A program made the translations under genes and the position numbers. A DNA stretch of 47,286 nucleotides, from contig CAMKWS010000011.1 in the NCBI GenBank assembly GCA_946476985.1, forward strand, positions 1 through 47,286, given 5' to 3'. The DNA is from an uncultured Acetobacteraceae bacterium. GTDB taxonomy: Bacteria; Pseudomonadota; Alphaproteobacteria; Acetobacterales; Acetobacteraceae. Positions 36,243 to 47,286 of this stretch are shown one piece after another. Every line of letters begins with the position of its first letter. Position 1 is the first letter of the stretch. A model generated the notes under the pieces. The model did no database searches, had not been told where the DNA came from, and saw only the letters and a list, made by a program, of their open reading frames with translations.

Positions 36243-39200
36243 ATGAACGCGATCACAAAATCGTTCACAGGGCGTAAGAGGATCCGCAAGAGTTTCGGGC
36301 GCATTCCCGAGATTGCGCCGATGCCTAATTTGATTGACGTGCAGCGGGCTTCCTATGAGGCTTTCTTGCAGATGAACGTCCGCCCCGACAGCCGGGAACC
36401 GGCTGGCCTTCAGGAGGTGTTTCGTTCCGTCTTCCCAATTCATGATTTTGCTGGCCGTGGCCGGCTGGATTTCCAATATTATGAATTTGAGGAACCAAAG
36501 TATGATGTGGAAGAGTGCATTCAGCGCGGCTTAACATATGCTGCACCGCTGAAGGTGGTTCTGCGTCTTACAACATGGGACATCGACGAAGATACGGGGA
36601 CCCGCTCCATTCATGACTTGAAGGAGCAGCCGGTCTATATGGGCGATATGCCGCTCATGACCGATAATGGTACGTTTATCATCAATGGCACAGAGCGTGT
36701 TATTGTATCGCAGATGCACCGTAGCCCGGGTGTGTTCTTCGATCATGATAAAGGCAAGACACACTCCTCCGGTAAATATCTTTTTGCCGCGCGGATTATC
36801 CCTTATCGCGGTTCTTGGCTCGATTTTGAGTTCGATGCAAAAGACATTATCCATGTCCGTATTGACCGTAAGCGTAAGCTGCCTGTAACAACCCTTCTCT
36901 ATGCTCTTGATGGTGCAAATTACCTCAAGGCTCGCGAAGAGAAGTTGGCTGAAGGTGGCGATGTTGACGCGCTTGAAGTTTCCGGGATGGACGAGGATGA
37001 AATCCTTGCCAACTTCTACGGGATCGTGCCTTTCACACGCATGGGTGATGATTGGGCACGTCCATTTGACCCAGATGCTTTCCGTGGTCTGAAGCTATTA
37101 AGCCCGCTGGTCGATGCTGATACGGGTGAAGTCGTTGCAGATGCTGAAACAAAGCTGACAGCACGTGTCGTCCGTAAGATTGCAGAGAAGACCCGCGTTG
37201 TGCGCGTTGGTCGTCTGGATATTCTAGGCCGTTTCATCGCTTACGATCTCGTCAATGAGAAAACTGGTGAGATCTACGCTGAAGCCGGTGAAGAGCTGAC
37301 AGAAGAGAAACTTGCAGAACTGGAAGAGCTTGGTCTTTCCGAACTGCCGGTTCTAGCTGTTGATAGCACGCATGGTCCGTGGATCCGCAATACTCTGATG
37401 GCGGATAAGAACACCACTCGTGAAGAAGCGTTGATCGATATTTATCGTATCATGCGTCCGGGTGAACCACCGACCCGTGAAACAGCCGAAGCTATGCTGC
37501 GCGGCCTTTTCTTCTCTCAGGATCGCTACGACCTTTCTGCTGTTGGTCGTGTGAAAATGAATATGCGTCTGGATGTTGATGCTCCTGATACGTTGCGTAC
37601 GCTGCGTAAGGAAGACATCCTGCGTACTGTGAAGATTCTGTGTGATCTGAAGGATGGTCGCGGTCAGGTCGATGATATTGATAACTTGGGTAACCGTCGT
37701 GTTCGCTCTGTCGGCGAATTGATGGAGAACCAGTATCGCATCGGTCTGCTCCGTATGGAGCGTGCTATCCGTGAGCGTATGGGATCTGTCGATATTGATA
37801 CGGTCATGCCGCATGATCTGATCAATGCGAAACCCGCCGCCGCAGCAGTGCGTGAGTTCTTCGGTTCTTCTCAGCTCAGCCAGTTTATGGATCAAACCAA
37901 CCCACTGTCTGAGGTTACGCATAAGCGTCGTCTCTCAGCTCTTGGGCCGGGTGGTCTTACACGTGAGCGTGCAGGGTTTGAAGTTCGTGACGTGCATCCT
38001 ACCCATTATGGTCGTATCTGCCCGATTGAGACGCCTGAAGGCCCAAATATTGGTCTGATTAACTCTCTGGCAACATATGCCAAGGTGAATAAATATGGCT
38101 TTATTGAAACGCCATATCGCCTTGTGAAGGATGGTGTCTTCCAGGATGGGTGGAAATATCTGTCCGCTATGGAAGAAGAGCGTCTTCTGGTTGCCCAGGC
38201 AGATGCGAAACAAAGCAATAACCGTCTGACAGATGAGCTTGTTGCTGTGCGTCAGACAGGTGACTTCCGTTTGGTGCCACCTGAACAGGTGACAGCATGT
38301 GACGTGTCTCCGAAACAACTTGTATCTGTTGCTGCAGCTCTTATTCCGTTCCTTGAAAACGACGATGCTAACCGTGCCCTCATGGGTTCGAACATGCAAC
38401 GTCAGGCTGTGCCATTGGTGAAGGCTGATGCCCCACTGGTTGGTACAGGGATGGAAGGTCCAGTTGCGCACGATTCTGGTGCGACAATTATCGCAAAGCG
38501 CGGTGGTATTGTTGACCAGCTTGATGGTGCGCGTATCGTTATTCGTGCAACAGATGAGCAGGGTGCTACACAGGGCGTTGATATTTACCGTCTGCGTAAA
38601 TACATGCGCTCCAACCAATCTACCTGCCTTAACCAGCGTCCGCTGGTACGTGTAGGCGATCAGGTTGCTGCTGGTGATATCATTGCTGATGGTCCTTCTA
38701 CAGAGCTGGGTGAGTTGGCTCTTGGTCGTAACGTGCTCGTGGCCTTCATGCCATGGAATGGTTACAACTTTGAGGACTCCATCCTGATTTCTGAGCGTAT
38801 TGCTCGTGATGACATCTTCACTTCGATTCATATCGAAGAGTTTGAAGTCATGGCTCGTGATACAAAGCTCGGTCAGGAAGAGATCACACGCGATATTCCA
38901 AATGTCGGTGAAGAAGCACTGCGCAACCTCGATGAAGCTGGCATTGTGTATGTCGGTGCTGAGGTGAACCCAGGCGATATTCTCATCGGTAAAGTGACAC
39001 CAAAGGGTGAAAGCCCAATGACACCAGAAGAAAAACTTCTGCGTGCTATCTTTGGTGAGAAAGCATCTGATGTGCGTGACACGTCCCTTAAGCTGCCACC
39101 TGGCACAAGCGGGACTGTTGTCGATGTGCGTGTCTTCTCTCGTCGTGGTGTGGATAAAGATGAACGTGCGATGGCAATCGAGCGTTCTGAAATCGAACGT

Positions 39201-40412
39201 CTTGCAAAAGATCGTGATGATGAACGTCTTATCCAAGAGCGTAGCTTCTATAGCCGTCTTAAAGAGCGTCTTTTGGGGCAGAAAGCTGCTGCAGGCTTTA
39301 AAGGCATCCGTGCAGGAACAGAGATTACAGCTGACCTTCTAGGTGAGCATCCACGTCCAACATGGCGTAATATCCCTGTTGAAGATGTGGCGGTTACAGC
39401 TGAGCTTGAAACCTTATTCCGTGAGTTTGATGAGGCTGTAAGCCGCATTAACAATCGCTTTGATAATAAGGTTGAGAAGCTGCAGCGTGGTGATGAGCTG
39501 CCACCAGGTGTAATGAAGATGGTTAAAGTCTTCATTGCTGTGAAGCGTAAGCTGCAACCTGGTGATAAAATGGCTGGTCGTCACGGGAACAAGGGTGTGG
39601 TTTCACGCGTTGTTCCAGTTGAGGACATGCCATTCCTTGAGAATGGTCAGCCAGTAGATCTGCTGCTTAACCCTCTAGGTGTGCCTTCACGTATGAATGT
39701 GGGGCAGATTCTTGAGACGCATCTTGGTTGGGCTTGTGCAAATATTGGTCAGAGCATTGCGACGATCGTTGATGATTATCAGCGCACAGGTGAGCGGCGT
39801 CAGGAACTGCTGGATCGACTGAAAGATGTTTATGGTGAAAAGATCTTCGAAGAAGATATTGCGACCATGAACAATGATCAGTTGGTTGAGTTGGCGAATA
39901 ACCTGCGTAAAGGTGTGCCGATTGCAACGCCAGTCTTCGATGGTGCGTCTATCCCAGATATTGAGGGTATGCTCCGTAAGGCAGGTTTGGATACATCTGG
40001 TCAGTCACAGTTGATTGATGGCCGTACAGGTGAGAGATTCGAGCGGCAGACAACTGTAGGTTATATCTACATGCTGAAGCTGCATCACTTGGTTGATGAT
40101 AAGATCCATGCTCGTTCGATTGGTCCTTACTCGCTGGTTACCCAGCAGCCACTTGGTGGTAAGGCTCAGTTCGGTGGTCAGCGTTTCGGTGAGATGGAGG
40201 TCTGGGCACTTGAGGCTTACGGCGCTGCATATACACTGCAGGAAATGTTGACTGTTAAGTCGGACGATGTTTCCGGTCGTACAAAGGTCTATGAAGCGAT
40301 TGTTCGTGAGCAGGATGACTTTGAAGCTGGTATCCCAGAGAGCTTTAACGTTCTCGTGAAAGAGCTGAAGTCACTTGGTCTGAATGTCGAGCTTGAGCAG
40401 GGAGGGCTGTGA
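36243..40412 (+). CDS. rpoB: RNA polymerase subunit beta
   Basis: 1389 aa, typical of alphaproteobacteria. The rifampicin-binding cluster (about residues 543-568: [20 protein letters not shown], then RLSALGPGG) is wild type at the usual Asp, His and Ser positions, so no target resistance is encoded. Other marks are [20 protein letters not shown] and, near the C terminus, [13 protein letters not shown] and [24 protein letters not shown]. It forms the catalytic pocket with rpoC, which follows after 85 nt. Confidence 0.99.
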   Translation: MNAITKSFTGRKRIRKSFGRIPEIAPMPNLIDVQRASYEAFLQMNVRPDSREPAGLQEVFRSVFPIHDFAGRGRLDFQYYEFEEPKYDVEECIQRGLTYAAPLKVVLRLTTWDIDEDTGTRSIHDLKEQPVYMGDMPLMTDNGTFIINGTERVIVSQMHRSPGVFFDHDKGKTHSSGKYLFAARIIPYRGSWLDFEFDAKDIIHVRIDRKRKLPVTTLLYALDGANYLKAREEKLAEGGDVDALEVSGMDEDEILANFYGIVPFTRMGDDWARPFDPDAFRGLKLLSPLVDADTGEVVADAETKLTARVVRKIAEKTRVVRVGRLDILGRFIAYDLVNEKTGEIYAEAGEELTEEKLAELEELGLSELPVLAVDSTHGPWIRNTLMADKNTTREEALIDIYRIMRPGEPPTRETAEAMLRGLFFSQDRYDLSAVGRVKMNMRLDVDAPDTLRTLRKEDILRTVKILCDLKDGRGQVDDIDNLGNRRVRSVGELMENQYRIGLLRMERAIRERMGSVDIDTVMPHDLINAKPAAAAVREFFGSSQLSQFMDQTNPLSEVTHKRRLSALGPGGLTRERAGFEVRDVHPTHYGRICPIETPEGPNIGLINSLATYAKVNKYGFIETPYRLVKDGVFQDGWKYLSAMEEERLLVAQADAKQSNNRLTDELVAVRQTGDFRLVPPEQVTACDVSPKQLVSVAAALIPFLENDDANRALMGSNMQRQAVPLVKADAPLVGTGMEGPVAHDSGATIIAKRGGIVDQLDGARIVIRATDEQGATQGVDIYRLRKYMRSNQSTCLNQRPLVRVGDQVAAGDIIADGPSTELGELALGRNVLVAFMPWNGYNFEDSILISERIARDDIFTSIHIEEFEVMARDTKLGQEEITRDIPNVGEEALRNLDEAGIVYVGAEVNPGDILIGKVTPKGESPMTPEEKLLRAIFGEKASDVRDTSLKLPPGTSGTVVDVRVFSRRGVDKDERAMAIERSEIERLAKDRDDERLIQERSFYSRLKERLLGQKAAAGFKGIRAGTEITADLLGEHPRPTWRNIPVEDVAVTAELETLFREFDEAVSRINNRFDNKVEKLQRGDELPPGVMKMVKVFIAVKRKLQPGDKMAGRHGNKGVVSRVVPVEDMPFLENGQPVDLLLNPLGVPSRMNVGQILETHLGWACANIGQSIATIVDDYQRTGERRQELLDRLKDVYGEKIFEEDIATMNNDQLVELANNLRKGVPIATPVFDGASIPDIEGMLRKAGLDTSGQSQLIDGRTGERFERQTTVGYIYMLKLHHLVDDKIHARSIGPYSLVTQQPLGGKAQFGGQRFGEMEVWALEAYGAAYTLQEMLTVKSDDVSGRTKVYEAIVREQDDFEAGIPESFNVLVKELKSLGLNVELEQGGL

Positions 40413-40456
40413 GGACAGTGCTTTCTTCCGCTTCTTCTTCATTGTTCATGTTTAAC

Positions 40457-40481
40457 GTGCCGGCGGGACGCCGTCCGGCAC
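40457..40481 (+). promoter_or_regulatory. Hairpin between rpoB and rpoC
   Basis: GTGCCGG (40457-40463) and CCGGCAC (40475-40481) form a perfect 7-bp stem with an 11-nt loop, ending 16 nt before the rpoC ATG. There is no U-run, so RNA stability or translation control is likelier than termination. Confidence 0.4.
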
Positions 40482-40497
40482 AGTGGGGTTTCGGCAA

Positions 40498-43400
40498 ATG
40501 AACGAACTCATGAAGATTCTGGGTCAGTCTGGTCAGTCAGGCACATTTGACCAGATTCGTATTCAGCTTGCTTCTAGTGAGCAGATTCGGTCCTGGTCTT
40601 ATGGTGAGATCAAAAAACCAGAAACGATCAATTACCGTACCTTCAAGCCTGAGCGTGATGGCCTGTTCTGTGCGCGGATCTTTGGTCCAACGAAGGACTA
40701 TGAGTGCCTGTGCGGTAAATATAAGCGGATGAAGTTCCGCGGTATCGTTTGTGAGAAATGTGGTGTGGAGGTCACACTTGCTAAAGTTCGCCGTGAGCGG
40801 ATGGGGCATATTGACCTTGCATCTCCTGTGGCTCACATCTGGTTCCTGAAATCCCTGCCAAGCCGCATTGCAACGATGCTGGACTTGCCGCTTAAAGATG
40901 TTGAGCCGGTTCTGTATTTCGAGAAATTCCTTGTTCTGGACAAAGGTGTTTGCGAGACAGACCAGGTTGAGTCTTACAAGCATGGTAAACGGCGTGATCA
41001 GTATCTTCTGGATGAGATCCGTTGTGAGGAGCTTCTGGACGAATACGCTGATGATGGTCTTGATGTCGGCATTGGTGCTGAGGCTATCAAGCGTGCCCTT
41101 TCAAGCTATGATTGGGGTATCCCTAATGCGCAGGAGCGTGAGCTGAGCCTTGCTGCGCGTGAGCGTGGCGAACCAGATCCTTTCGATTATGACGCAGAAG
41201 TCATGGAAGAGGATTCTGAAAAGACCATCATGCGCAAGAAGTTGCGCAAGGCGACCTCTGAGGCAGCTCGTAAGAAGCTGGTCAAACGTCTCAAGATGGT
41301 TGAAGCTTTTGTTGAGAGTGGTGCGCGTCCTGAATGGATGATCATGGACATTGTTCCTGTCATTCCGCCAGAGCTGCGTCCTCTCGTGCCGCTGGATGGT
41401 GGTCGCTTTGCGACGTCTGACCTGAATGATCTGTATCGTCGTGTTATTAACCGTAATAACCGTCTGAAACGTCTGATCGAATTGCGTGCGCCAGATATTA
41501 TCGTTCGCAATGAAAAGCGTATGCTGCAGGAAGCTGTTGATGCGCTGTTCGATAACGGTCGTCGCGGTCGTGCTATTACTGGTGCTAACAAGCGTCCTCT
41601 GAAGTCTCTTTCAGATATGCTGAAGGGTAAGCAGGGTCGTTTCCGTCAGAACTTGCTTGGTAAGCGTGTCGACTATTCTGGACGTTCCGTTATTGTGGTG
41701 GGGCCAGAGCTTAAACTGCATCAGTGTGGTCTTCCTAAGAAGATGGCCCTGGAGCTTTTCAAGCCGTTCATTTACTCCAAACTGGAGAAATATGGTCACG
41801 CGACAACCATTAAAGCTGCAAAGCGTATGGTTGAGAAAGAGCGTCCAGAAGTTTGGGATATCCTCGAAGAGGTTATTCGCGAGCATCCGGTTATGCTCAA
41901 CCGTGCACCGACGCTCCACCGTCTTGGGATTCAGGCGTTCGAGCCTAGCCTCGTTGAAGGTAAAGCTATTCAGCTTCACCCACTGGTCTGTACAGCGTTT
42001 AACGCTGACTTCGATGGTGACCAGATGGCTGTTCACGTGCCGTTGTCGCTTGAAGCGCAGCTTGAAGCACGTGTGCTGATGATGTCCACAAACAATATCC
42101 TTAGCCCGGCAAATGGTAAGCCCATTATCGTGCCGTCTCAGGATATTGTTCTTGGCCTGTACTATCTGAGCTTGGAAGTTCCTGAATATCGTCTCACACC
42201 TGATGAAGCTGTGATCGAAAACGGGAAAGTGGTGAAAGCGGCTCCGCCTGCTTATGCGACTGTTTCTGAGATCGAGGCTGCTCTTTTATCCGGGGCCTTG
42301 AAACTGCACGATAAAATTCGTCTGCGTATCGAGGTGAAGGATGAAGAGGGTAAGGTTGTACGTCAGACAGTTCTGACAACACCTGGCCGTGCGCTGATTG
42401 CTCAAATCCTGCCACAGAATCCGGCAATTCCATTCAGTCTGATTAACCGTCAGCTGACGAAAAAGCTGGTGTCTGACGTGATCGATACTGTGTATCGTCA
42501 CTGTGGGCAGAAAGAAGCTGTCATTTTCTGTGACCGTTTAATGTCTCTTGGTTTCCGTCACGCTGCTAAGGCTGGTATTTCCTTTGGTAAGGACGACATG
42601 ATCGTTCCTGCTGAGAAAGCTACCTTGGTTGAGAAGACCAGCGAAGAGGTCAAAGAGTTCGAGCAGCAGTATCAGGAAGGTCTGATCACCGCTGGCGAGC
42701 GTTACAATAAGGTGGTCGATGCATGGTCACGCTGTACAGATGAAGTGCAGGCGGCGATGCTGAAGGAGATCTCCAAGCAGGTTCTTGGTAAGCCAACAAA
42801 CTCTGTCTGGATGATGAGCCACTCCGGGGCTCGTGGGTCACCAGCACAGATGAAACAGCTTGCCGGTATGCGTGGTCTGATGGTGAAGCCATCGGGTGAA
42901 ATTATTGAGCAACCGATTGTGGCCAACTTTAAAGAAGGTCTCTCGGTTCTGGACTACTTCACCTCCAGTCACGGTGCCCGTAAAGGTCTGGCCGATACAG
43001 CTCTGAAGACAGCTAACTCCGGTTATCTGACACGTCGTCTGGTTGATGTTGCACAGGATTGCATCATCACAGAGACAGACTGTGGCAGTGAGCGTGGTCT
43101 GACAGTTCGTGCTGTTATGGATAGCGGCGAAGTTGTTGCGTCTCTTAGTGAGCGTGCGCTGGGTCGTACTTTGGCACGTGATGTTGTGCATCCGACAACT
43201 GGTGAGACACTGCTTGAGCGGAATCGTCTGCTTGATGAAGCTGATGTTGAGCTTCTCGAAGGGGCAGGGATTGAAGTTGTTGAGATTCGCTCTGTTCTGA
43301 CCTGTGATAGCCAGGCAGGGATCTGTGCCCATTGTTACGGGCGTGACCTTGCTCGCGGTACACCGGTGAATATCGGTGAGGCTGTTGGTGTTATCGCTGC

Positions 43401-44814
43401 GCAGTCCATTGGTGAGCCTGGTACACAGCTTACAATGCGTACCTTCCATATTGGTGGTGCGGCGACCCGTGGTGCTGAGCAGTCCATGGTTGAGGCGTTC
43501 CGCGATGGTAAGGTGACGATCCGTAACCATAACGTTGTTGAGAATTCTCAGAACGTACCTGTGGTTATGTCTCGTAACTGTGAAATCCTGCTTACGGATG
43601 AAAACGGTGCTGAGAAAGCTCGTTACCGTGTGCCATACGGTGCGCGTTTGATGGTTGCCGAGGGGCAGGCCGTTAAACGTGGCGATAAGATGGCTGAGTG
43701 GGATCCATACACACTGCCAATTATCACGGAGCAGGCTGGTACAGTTGAGTACCTAGATCTGATCGACAGCATCACGTTGGTTGAGCGGGTTGACGAGGTT
43801 ACGGGCCTGACATCTCGTGTGGTTGTGGACTATAAACAGGCCTCTAAGGGTGTGGATTTGCGTCCTCGCCTGCAGTTGAAGGATGCCAAGGGTAACGTTG
43901 TGCGTCTGGCTAATGGTAATGAGGCACGCTACTTCCTCTCACCAGATAGTATTCTGTCTGTGGAGAATGGTACTGTGGTTCACGCAGGTGACGTGCTGGC
44001 ACGTATTCCTCGTGAAGGTTCCAAAACACGTGATATTACCGGTGGTCTGCCGCGTGTGGCAGAGCTGTTTGAAGCACGTCGTCCGAAGGATCACGCAATC
44101 ATCGCTGAAGGTGATGGGCGTATTGAATTCGGTAAGGACTATAAGGCGAAGCGTTGTATCATCGTGAAGAACGATGAGACTGGCGAACAGACAGATTATC
44201 TCATTCCAAAGGGCAAACATATTTCCGTGCAGGAAGGTGACTTTGTCCAGAAGGGTGACCCTCTGGTTGACGGGCCACGTGTGCCTCATGACATCCTAAA
44301 AGTTATGGGGATGGAGGCGCTGTCCGATTACCTCGTGAATGAGATTCAAGACGTTTATCGTCTGCAGGGTGTGAAAATTAACGACAAACACATTGAAGTG
44401 ATTGTTCGTCAGATGCTGCAGAAGGTAGAAGTGCTCGAACCTGGTGATTCGACCTATCTGATCGGTGAAACAGTTGATCGGATTGAGTTTGAAAGAGATA
44501 ATAAGGAACTTCTGGAGAATGGGCGCGAGCCGGCTAAGGCAATGCCAATTCTGCAGGGTATTACAAAGGCGTCTCTGCAGACGCAGTCCTTTATCTCTGC
44601 AGCTTCTTTCCAGGAGACCACACGTGTCCTGACAGATGCAGCAACATCTGGCAGAATCGATACACTTGGTGGTCTGAAGGAAAATGTCATCGTAGGTCGT
44701 TTGATTCCTGCTGGGACAGGCGGTGCTATGAGACGGTTGCGTAATTTGGCGGCAGATCAAATGCCAGCTCAGGTGCAGAAAAGCAAAGCTGAGGTGGAAG
44801 ACGCCGCTGAGTAA
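40498..44814 (+). CDS. rpoC: RNA polymerase subunit beta'
   Basis: 1438 aa from ATG 40498; an upstream in-frame start at 40483 would add five residues not seen in the family. The N-terminal zinc finger is [19 protein letters not shown] (about residues 70-90). The catalytic Mg-binding loop [12 protein letters not shown] is at about residues 500-511 (three Asp), and the second zinc site [15 protein letters not shown] is near residue 937. The trigger-loop/bridge region has [12 protein letters not shown]. The coding frame is complete and undisturbed. Confidence 0.99.
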   Translation: MNELMKILGQSGQSGTFDQIRIQLASSEQIRSWSYGEIKKPETINYRTFKPERDGLFCARIFGPTKDYECLCGKYKRMKFRGIVCEKCGVEVTLAKVRRERMGHIDLASPVAHIWFLKSLPSRIATMLDLPLKDVEPVLYFEKFLVLDKGVCETDQVESYKHGKRRDQYLLDEIRCEELLDEYADDGLDVGIGAEAIKRALSSYDWGIPNAQERELSLAARERGEPDPFDYDAEVMEEDSEKTIMRKKLRKATSEAARKKLVKRLKMVEAFVESGARPEWMIMDIVPVIPPELRPLVPLDGGRFATSDLNDLYRRVINRNNRLKRLIELRAPDIIVRNEKRMLQEAVDALFDNGRRGRAITGANKRPLKSLSDMLKGKQGRFRQNLLGKRVDYSGRSVIVVGPELKLHQCGLPKKMALELFKPFIYSKLEKYGHATTIKAAKRMVEKERPEVWDILEEVIREHPVMLNRAPTLHRLGIQAFEPSLVEGKAIQLHPLVCTAFNADFDGDQMAVHVPLSLEAQLEARVLMMSTNNILSPANGKPIIVPSQDIVLGLYYLSLEVPEYRLTPDEAVIENGKVVKAAPPAYATVSEIEAALLSGALKLHDKIRLRIEVKDEEGKVVRQTVLTTPGRALIAQILPQNPAIPFSLINRQLTKKLVSDVIDTVYRHCGQKEAVIFCDRLMSLGFRHAAKAGISFGKDDMIVPAEKATLVEKTSEEVKEFEQQYQEGLITAGERYNKVVDAWSRCTDEVQAAMLKEISKQVLGKPTNSVWMMSHSGARGSPAQMKQLAGMRGLMVKPSGEIIEQPIVANFKEGLSVLDYFTSSHGARKGLADTALKTANSGYLTRRLVDVAQDCIITETDCGSERGLTVRAVMDSGEVVASLSERALGRTLARDVVHPTTGETLLERNRLLDEADVELLEGAGIEVVEIRSVLTCDSQAGICAHCYGRDLARGTPVNIGEAVGVIAAQSIGEPGTQLTMRTFHIGGAATRGAEQSMVEAFRDGKVTIRNHNVVENSQNVPVVMSRNCEILLTDENGAEKARYRVPYGARLMVAEGQAVKRGDKMAEWDPYTLPIITEQAGTVEYLDLIDSITLVERVDEVTGLTSRVVVDYKQASKGVDLRPRLQLKDAKGNVVRLANGNEARYFLSPDSILSVENGTVVHAGDVLARIPREGSKTRDITGGLPRVAELFEARRPKDHAIIAEGDGRIEFGKDYKAKRCIIVKNDETGEQTDYLIPKGKHISVQEGDFVQKGDPLVDGPRVPHDILKVMGMEALSDYLVNEIQDVYRLQGVKINDKHIEVIVRQMLQKVEVLEPGDSTYLIGETVDRIEFERDNKELLENGREPAKAMPILQGITKASLQTQSFISAASFQETTRVLTDAATSGRIDTLGGLKENVIVGRLIPAGTGGAMRRLRNLAADQMPAQVQKSKAEVEDAAE

Positions 44815-45137
44815 TAATTCTGGGGTTAAAGCCTCTCTCCGTTGGTAGAGAGGCTTGACTCTAAGGCCAAGCCCTCTTAGGGTTCGCGCCTTAGACAGTT
44901 CCCACCTTTATTGGTGTAGGAATCGTCCCAGGATAAAAAATAGCGTCTGGTGCTACTTTTGTTTCGTAAGAAAAAAGGTAAAGTCCAGAGGCAAGTAGCT
45001 TCGGAAGAGGGGAGTCTTTCCCTTCTTCTGTGCAATTGTGCGAAAGACAGGCGGTTCAGCCGCGTGTCGGTTTGAACGGAATGTCGTGACGGGGGGTAGG
45101 CTCCTGTCAGCATATGGACAAGGATTGGGAAGGGCGC
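44815..45137. other. rpoC-rpsL intergenic region with rpsL promoter
   Basis: No gene is seen apart from antisense frames of rpsL. It contains the strong hairpin at 44829-44856, an AAGCCCT/AGGGTT pair just after it, and presumably the str operon promoter in the right half. I could not pick a convincing -35/-10 pair. Confidence 0.5.
44829..44856 (+). terminator. Strong hairpin after rpoC
   Basis: AAGCCTCTCT (44829-44838) and AGAGAGGCTT (44847-44856) form a perfect 10-bp stem with an 8-nt loop, 14 nt after the rpoC stop. It lacks a T-run (GACTCTAAGG follows), so it may work as a 3'-end stabiliser or a Rho-assisted stop. Confidence 0.6.
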
Positions 45138-45509
45138 ATGCCGACCATCAACCAGTTGATCGCAAAGGGCCGTGAGCCGGCCGCAAAGCGGAACAAGGTT
45201 CCTGCTCTGCAGGGATGTCCGCAGAAGCGTGGTGTTTGCACACGTGTATATACTGTAACGCCTAAAAAACCGAACTCCGCCCTGCGTAAGGTTGCCAAAG
45301 TGCGTCTGACAAATGGGTACGAGGTGGTGAGCTATATTCCAGGTGAGGGGCATAACCTCCAGGAGCATAGTGTTGTTCTTATCCGTGGTGGTCGCGTGAA
45401 GGATCTTCCCGGTGTGCGTTATCACATCCTCCGCGGTGTGTTGGATACGCAGGGTATCGCTAAACGCCGTCAGCGCCGTTCGCTGTATGGCGCTAAGCGG
45501 CCGAAATAA
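45138..45509 (+). CDS. rpsL: 30S ribosomal protein S12
   Basis: 123 aa from ATG 45138 (MPTINQL), the standard S12 start, with GGGAAGGG upstream; a longer frame from 45114 is not supported by the family. S12 monitors codon-anticodon pairing in the decoding centre. K43 (in [11 protein letters not shown]) and K88 (in [11 protein letters not shown]) carry the wild-type residues, so no classical streptomycin-resistance change is present. rpsG follows after 12 nt. Confidence 0.98.
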   Translation: MPTINQLIAKGREPAAKRNKVPALQGCPQKRGVCTRVYTVTPKKPNSALRKVAKVRLTNGYEVVSYIPGEGHNLQEHSVVLIRGGRVKDLPGVRYHILRGVLDTQGIAKRRQRRSLYGAKRPK

Positions 45510-45998
<489 letters not shown>

Positions 45999-46016
45999 TA
46001 TACTGGCAAAGCTTCT

Positions 46017-46050
46017 GGTCACTTTTCGGCTTAATGTCGCTAAAGTGGCC
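46017..46050 (+). promoter_or_regulatory. Hairpin between rpsG and tuf
   Basis: GGTCACTTT (46017-46025) pairs with AAAGTGGCC (46042-46050), 9 bp with one G.U pair and a 16-nt loop, 59 nt before the tuf ATG. It may attenuate or process the rpsLG-tuf transcript. Confidence 0.45.
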
Positions 46051-46109
46051 GGCATGAAGTTTCAGTCATACCTCTGGCCCCTGTTGGGCTAGGGTTTTGG
46101 AGAGAGACG

Positions 46110-47286
46110 ATGGCAAAGGCTAAATTTGAGCGTAACAAGCCGCATGTTAACATCGGCACCATTGGTCACGTTGACCATGGTAAAACTTCGCTGACGGCTG
46201 CAATCACAAAGACACTGGCAGAGACCGGTGGTGCGACCTTCAGTGCTTACGACCAGATCGATAAGGCACCAGAAGAGCGCGCTCGTGGTATTACGATCTC
46301 TACAGCTCACGTTGAGTATGAGACGGAGAACCGTCACTATGCTCACGTTGACTGCCCAGGTCACGCCGACTACGTGAAGAACATGATCACCGGTGCTGCC
46401 CAGATGGACGGTGCTATCCTGGTTGTGTCCGCAGCTGACGGTCCAATGCCACAGACACGTGAGCACATCCTGCTCGCACGTCAGGTTGGTGTGCCAGCTC
46501 TGGTTGTTTACCTGAATAAGGTTGACCAGGTTGATGACCCTGAGCTTCTAGAGCTCGTTGAGATGGAAGTTCGTGAGCTTCTGTCTTCTTACGACTTCCC
46601 TGGCGATGATATTCCCATCATCAAGGGTTCTGCGCTGGTAACATTGGAAGATGGTAACCCAGAGCAGGGCAAGAACTCTGTTCTTGAGCTGATGAAAGCT
46701 GTTGACAGCTACATCCCTCAGCCAGAGCGTCCAGTTGACCGTCCGTTCCTGATGCCAATCGAAGATGTGTTCTCCATCTCCGGTCGTGGTACAGTGGTTA
46801 CAGGTCGTGTTGAGCGCGGTGAAATCAACGTTGGTGATGAGGTTGAGATTGTTGGTCTTCGTGACACAACAAAAACAACAGTTACTGGCGTGGAAATGTT
46901 CCGCAAGCTGCTGGATCGCGGTGAGGCTGGTGACAACATCGGCGCTCTGCTGCGTGGTACGAAGCGTGAAGATGTTGAGCGTGGTCAGGTTCTGGCAAAG
47001 CCAGGTACAATTACACCGCACAACAAGTTCAAGGCTGAAGCCTACATCCTGACGAAGGAAGAAGGTGGCCGTCATACGCCATTCTTCACAAACTATCGTC
47101 CGCAGTTCTACTTCCGTACAACGGACGTAACTGGTGTTGTGACCCTGCCAGAAGGCACGGAAATGGTGATGCCAGGTGATAACGCTACCATGGACGTCGA
47201 GCTGATTGCTCCGATTGCTATGGATGAAGGCCTCCGCTTCGCTATTCGTGAAGGTGGCCGTACAGTGGGTGCCGGCGTGGTGGCTT
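46110..47286 (+). CDS. tuf: Elongation factor Tu, 3' end beyond window
   Basis: GTPase delivering aminoacyl-tRNA to the ribosome. About 392 codons are present with no stop, so only the last few residues are cut by the window edge (EF-Tu is about 396 aa). Marks are the P-loop GHVDHGKT (residues 19-26), the switch region [30 protein letters not shown] (residues 136-139) and domain [18 protein letters not shown]. The ATG has a GGAGAGAGA ribosome binding site. Confidence 0.99.
   Translation, partial: MAKAKFERNKPHVNIGTIGHVDHGKTSLTAAITKTLAETGGATFSAYDQIDKAPEERARGITISTAHVEYETENRHYAHVDCPGHADYVKNMITGAAQMDGAILVVSAADGPMPQTREHILLARQVGVPALVVYLNKVDQVDDPELLELVEMEVRELLSSYDFPGDDIPIIKGSALVTLEDGNPEQGKNSVLELMKAVDSYIPQPERPVDRPFLMPIEDVFSISGRGTVVTGRVERGEINVGDEVEIVGLRDTTKTTVTGVEMFRKLLDRGEAGDNIGALLRGTKREDVERGQVLAKPGTITPHNKFKAEAYILTKEEGGRHTPFFTNYRPQFYFRTTDVTGVVTLPEGTEMVMPGDNATMDVELIAPIAMDEGLRFAIREGGRTVGAGVVA

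Noticed and set aside
37935-39236. 433-aa open frame antisense to rpoB
   Set aside because: Same cause; the rpoB reading is complete and fully conserved, and the antisense product resembles no protein.
37869-45401. Target-site resistance in rpoB or rpsL
   Set aside because: The rifampicin cluster of RpoB and K43/K88 of S12 carry wild-type residues.
45999-46109. Possible fusA remnant between rpsG and tuf
   Set aside because: Only 111 nt, with no EF-G-like residues in any frame.

Overview
The window reads as a chromosomal segment of an alphaproteobacterium, most likely an acetic acid bacterium (Acetobacteraceae). This rests on the gene set and order (DUF3576 lipoprotein - leuS - lptE - holA), the style of the outer-membrane receptors, an FzlA-like GST beside minCDE, and an AIDA-type repeat protein of a kind common in that family. 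Base composition is intermediate by eye, which would suit a lower-GC genus, but no species can be named from sequence alone.

Layout. 1-2967 (minus): the first ~807 residues of a very large Gly/Ser/Thr/Asn-rich strand-loop-strand repeat protein that runs off the left edge, preceded by an unrecognised 163-aa protein. About 3060-3300 is very AT-rich. 3312-3636 (minus) is a tRNA-Arg(CCU) gene split in its anticodon loop by a 248-nt group I self-splicing intron. 3897-8762 (plus) is the compact set DUF3576 lipoprotein, leuS, lptE, holA. 9039-17834 (plus) is an iron-uptake block: three tandem paralogous Fiu-like TonB-dependent receptors, each with a Fur-box-like site about 50 bp before the start codon, then a PiuC-type dioxygenase. 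A bidirectional terminator separates this from a convergent, unrelated TonB-dependent receptor (minus). 20819-22892 (minus) is minC-minD-minE, with an FzlA-like GST divergent from it at 22975, followed by a BaiN/HI0933-type flavoprotein.

24977-33519 (plus) holds an OmpR-type response regulator, its histidine kinase and a tripartite RND efflux operon (permease, adaptor, NodT-type outer-membrane lipoprotein). From 33644 to the right edge is the transcription/translation core: rplK-rplA, rplJ-rplL, rpoB-rpoC, rpsL-rpsG and a tuf gene cut by the window end. Two departures from the textbook order are visible: secE-nusG do not precede rplK (the efflux operon does), and fusA is absent between rpsG and tuf.

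Functional picture: an iron-regulated siderophore-uptake locus, a division-site module (MinCDE plus probable FzlA), a sensor-linked efflux pump, and growth-rate-controlled housekeeping operons with structured leaders. The most unusual element that the sequence supports well is the intron-split tRNA; the least explained is the truncated repeat-protein locus beside it. I see no CRISPR array, insertion sequence, phage gene, rRNA or integrase.
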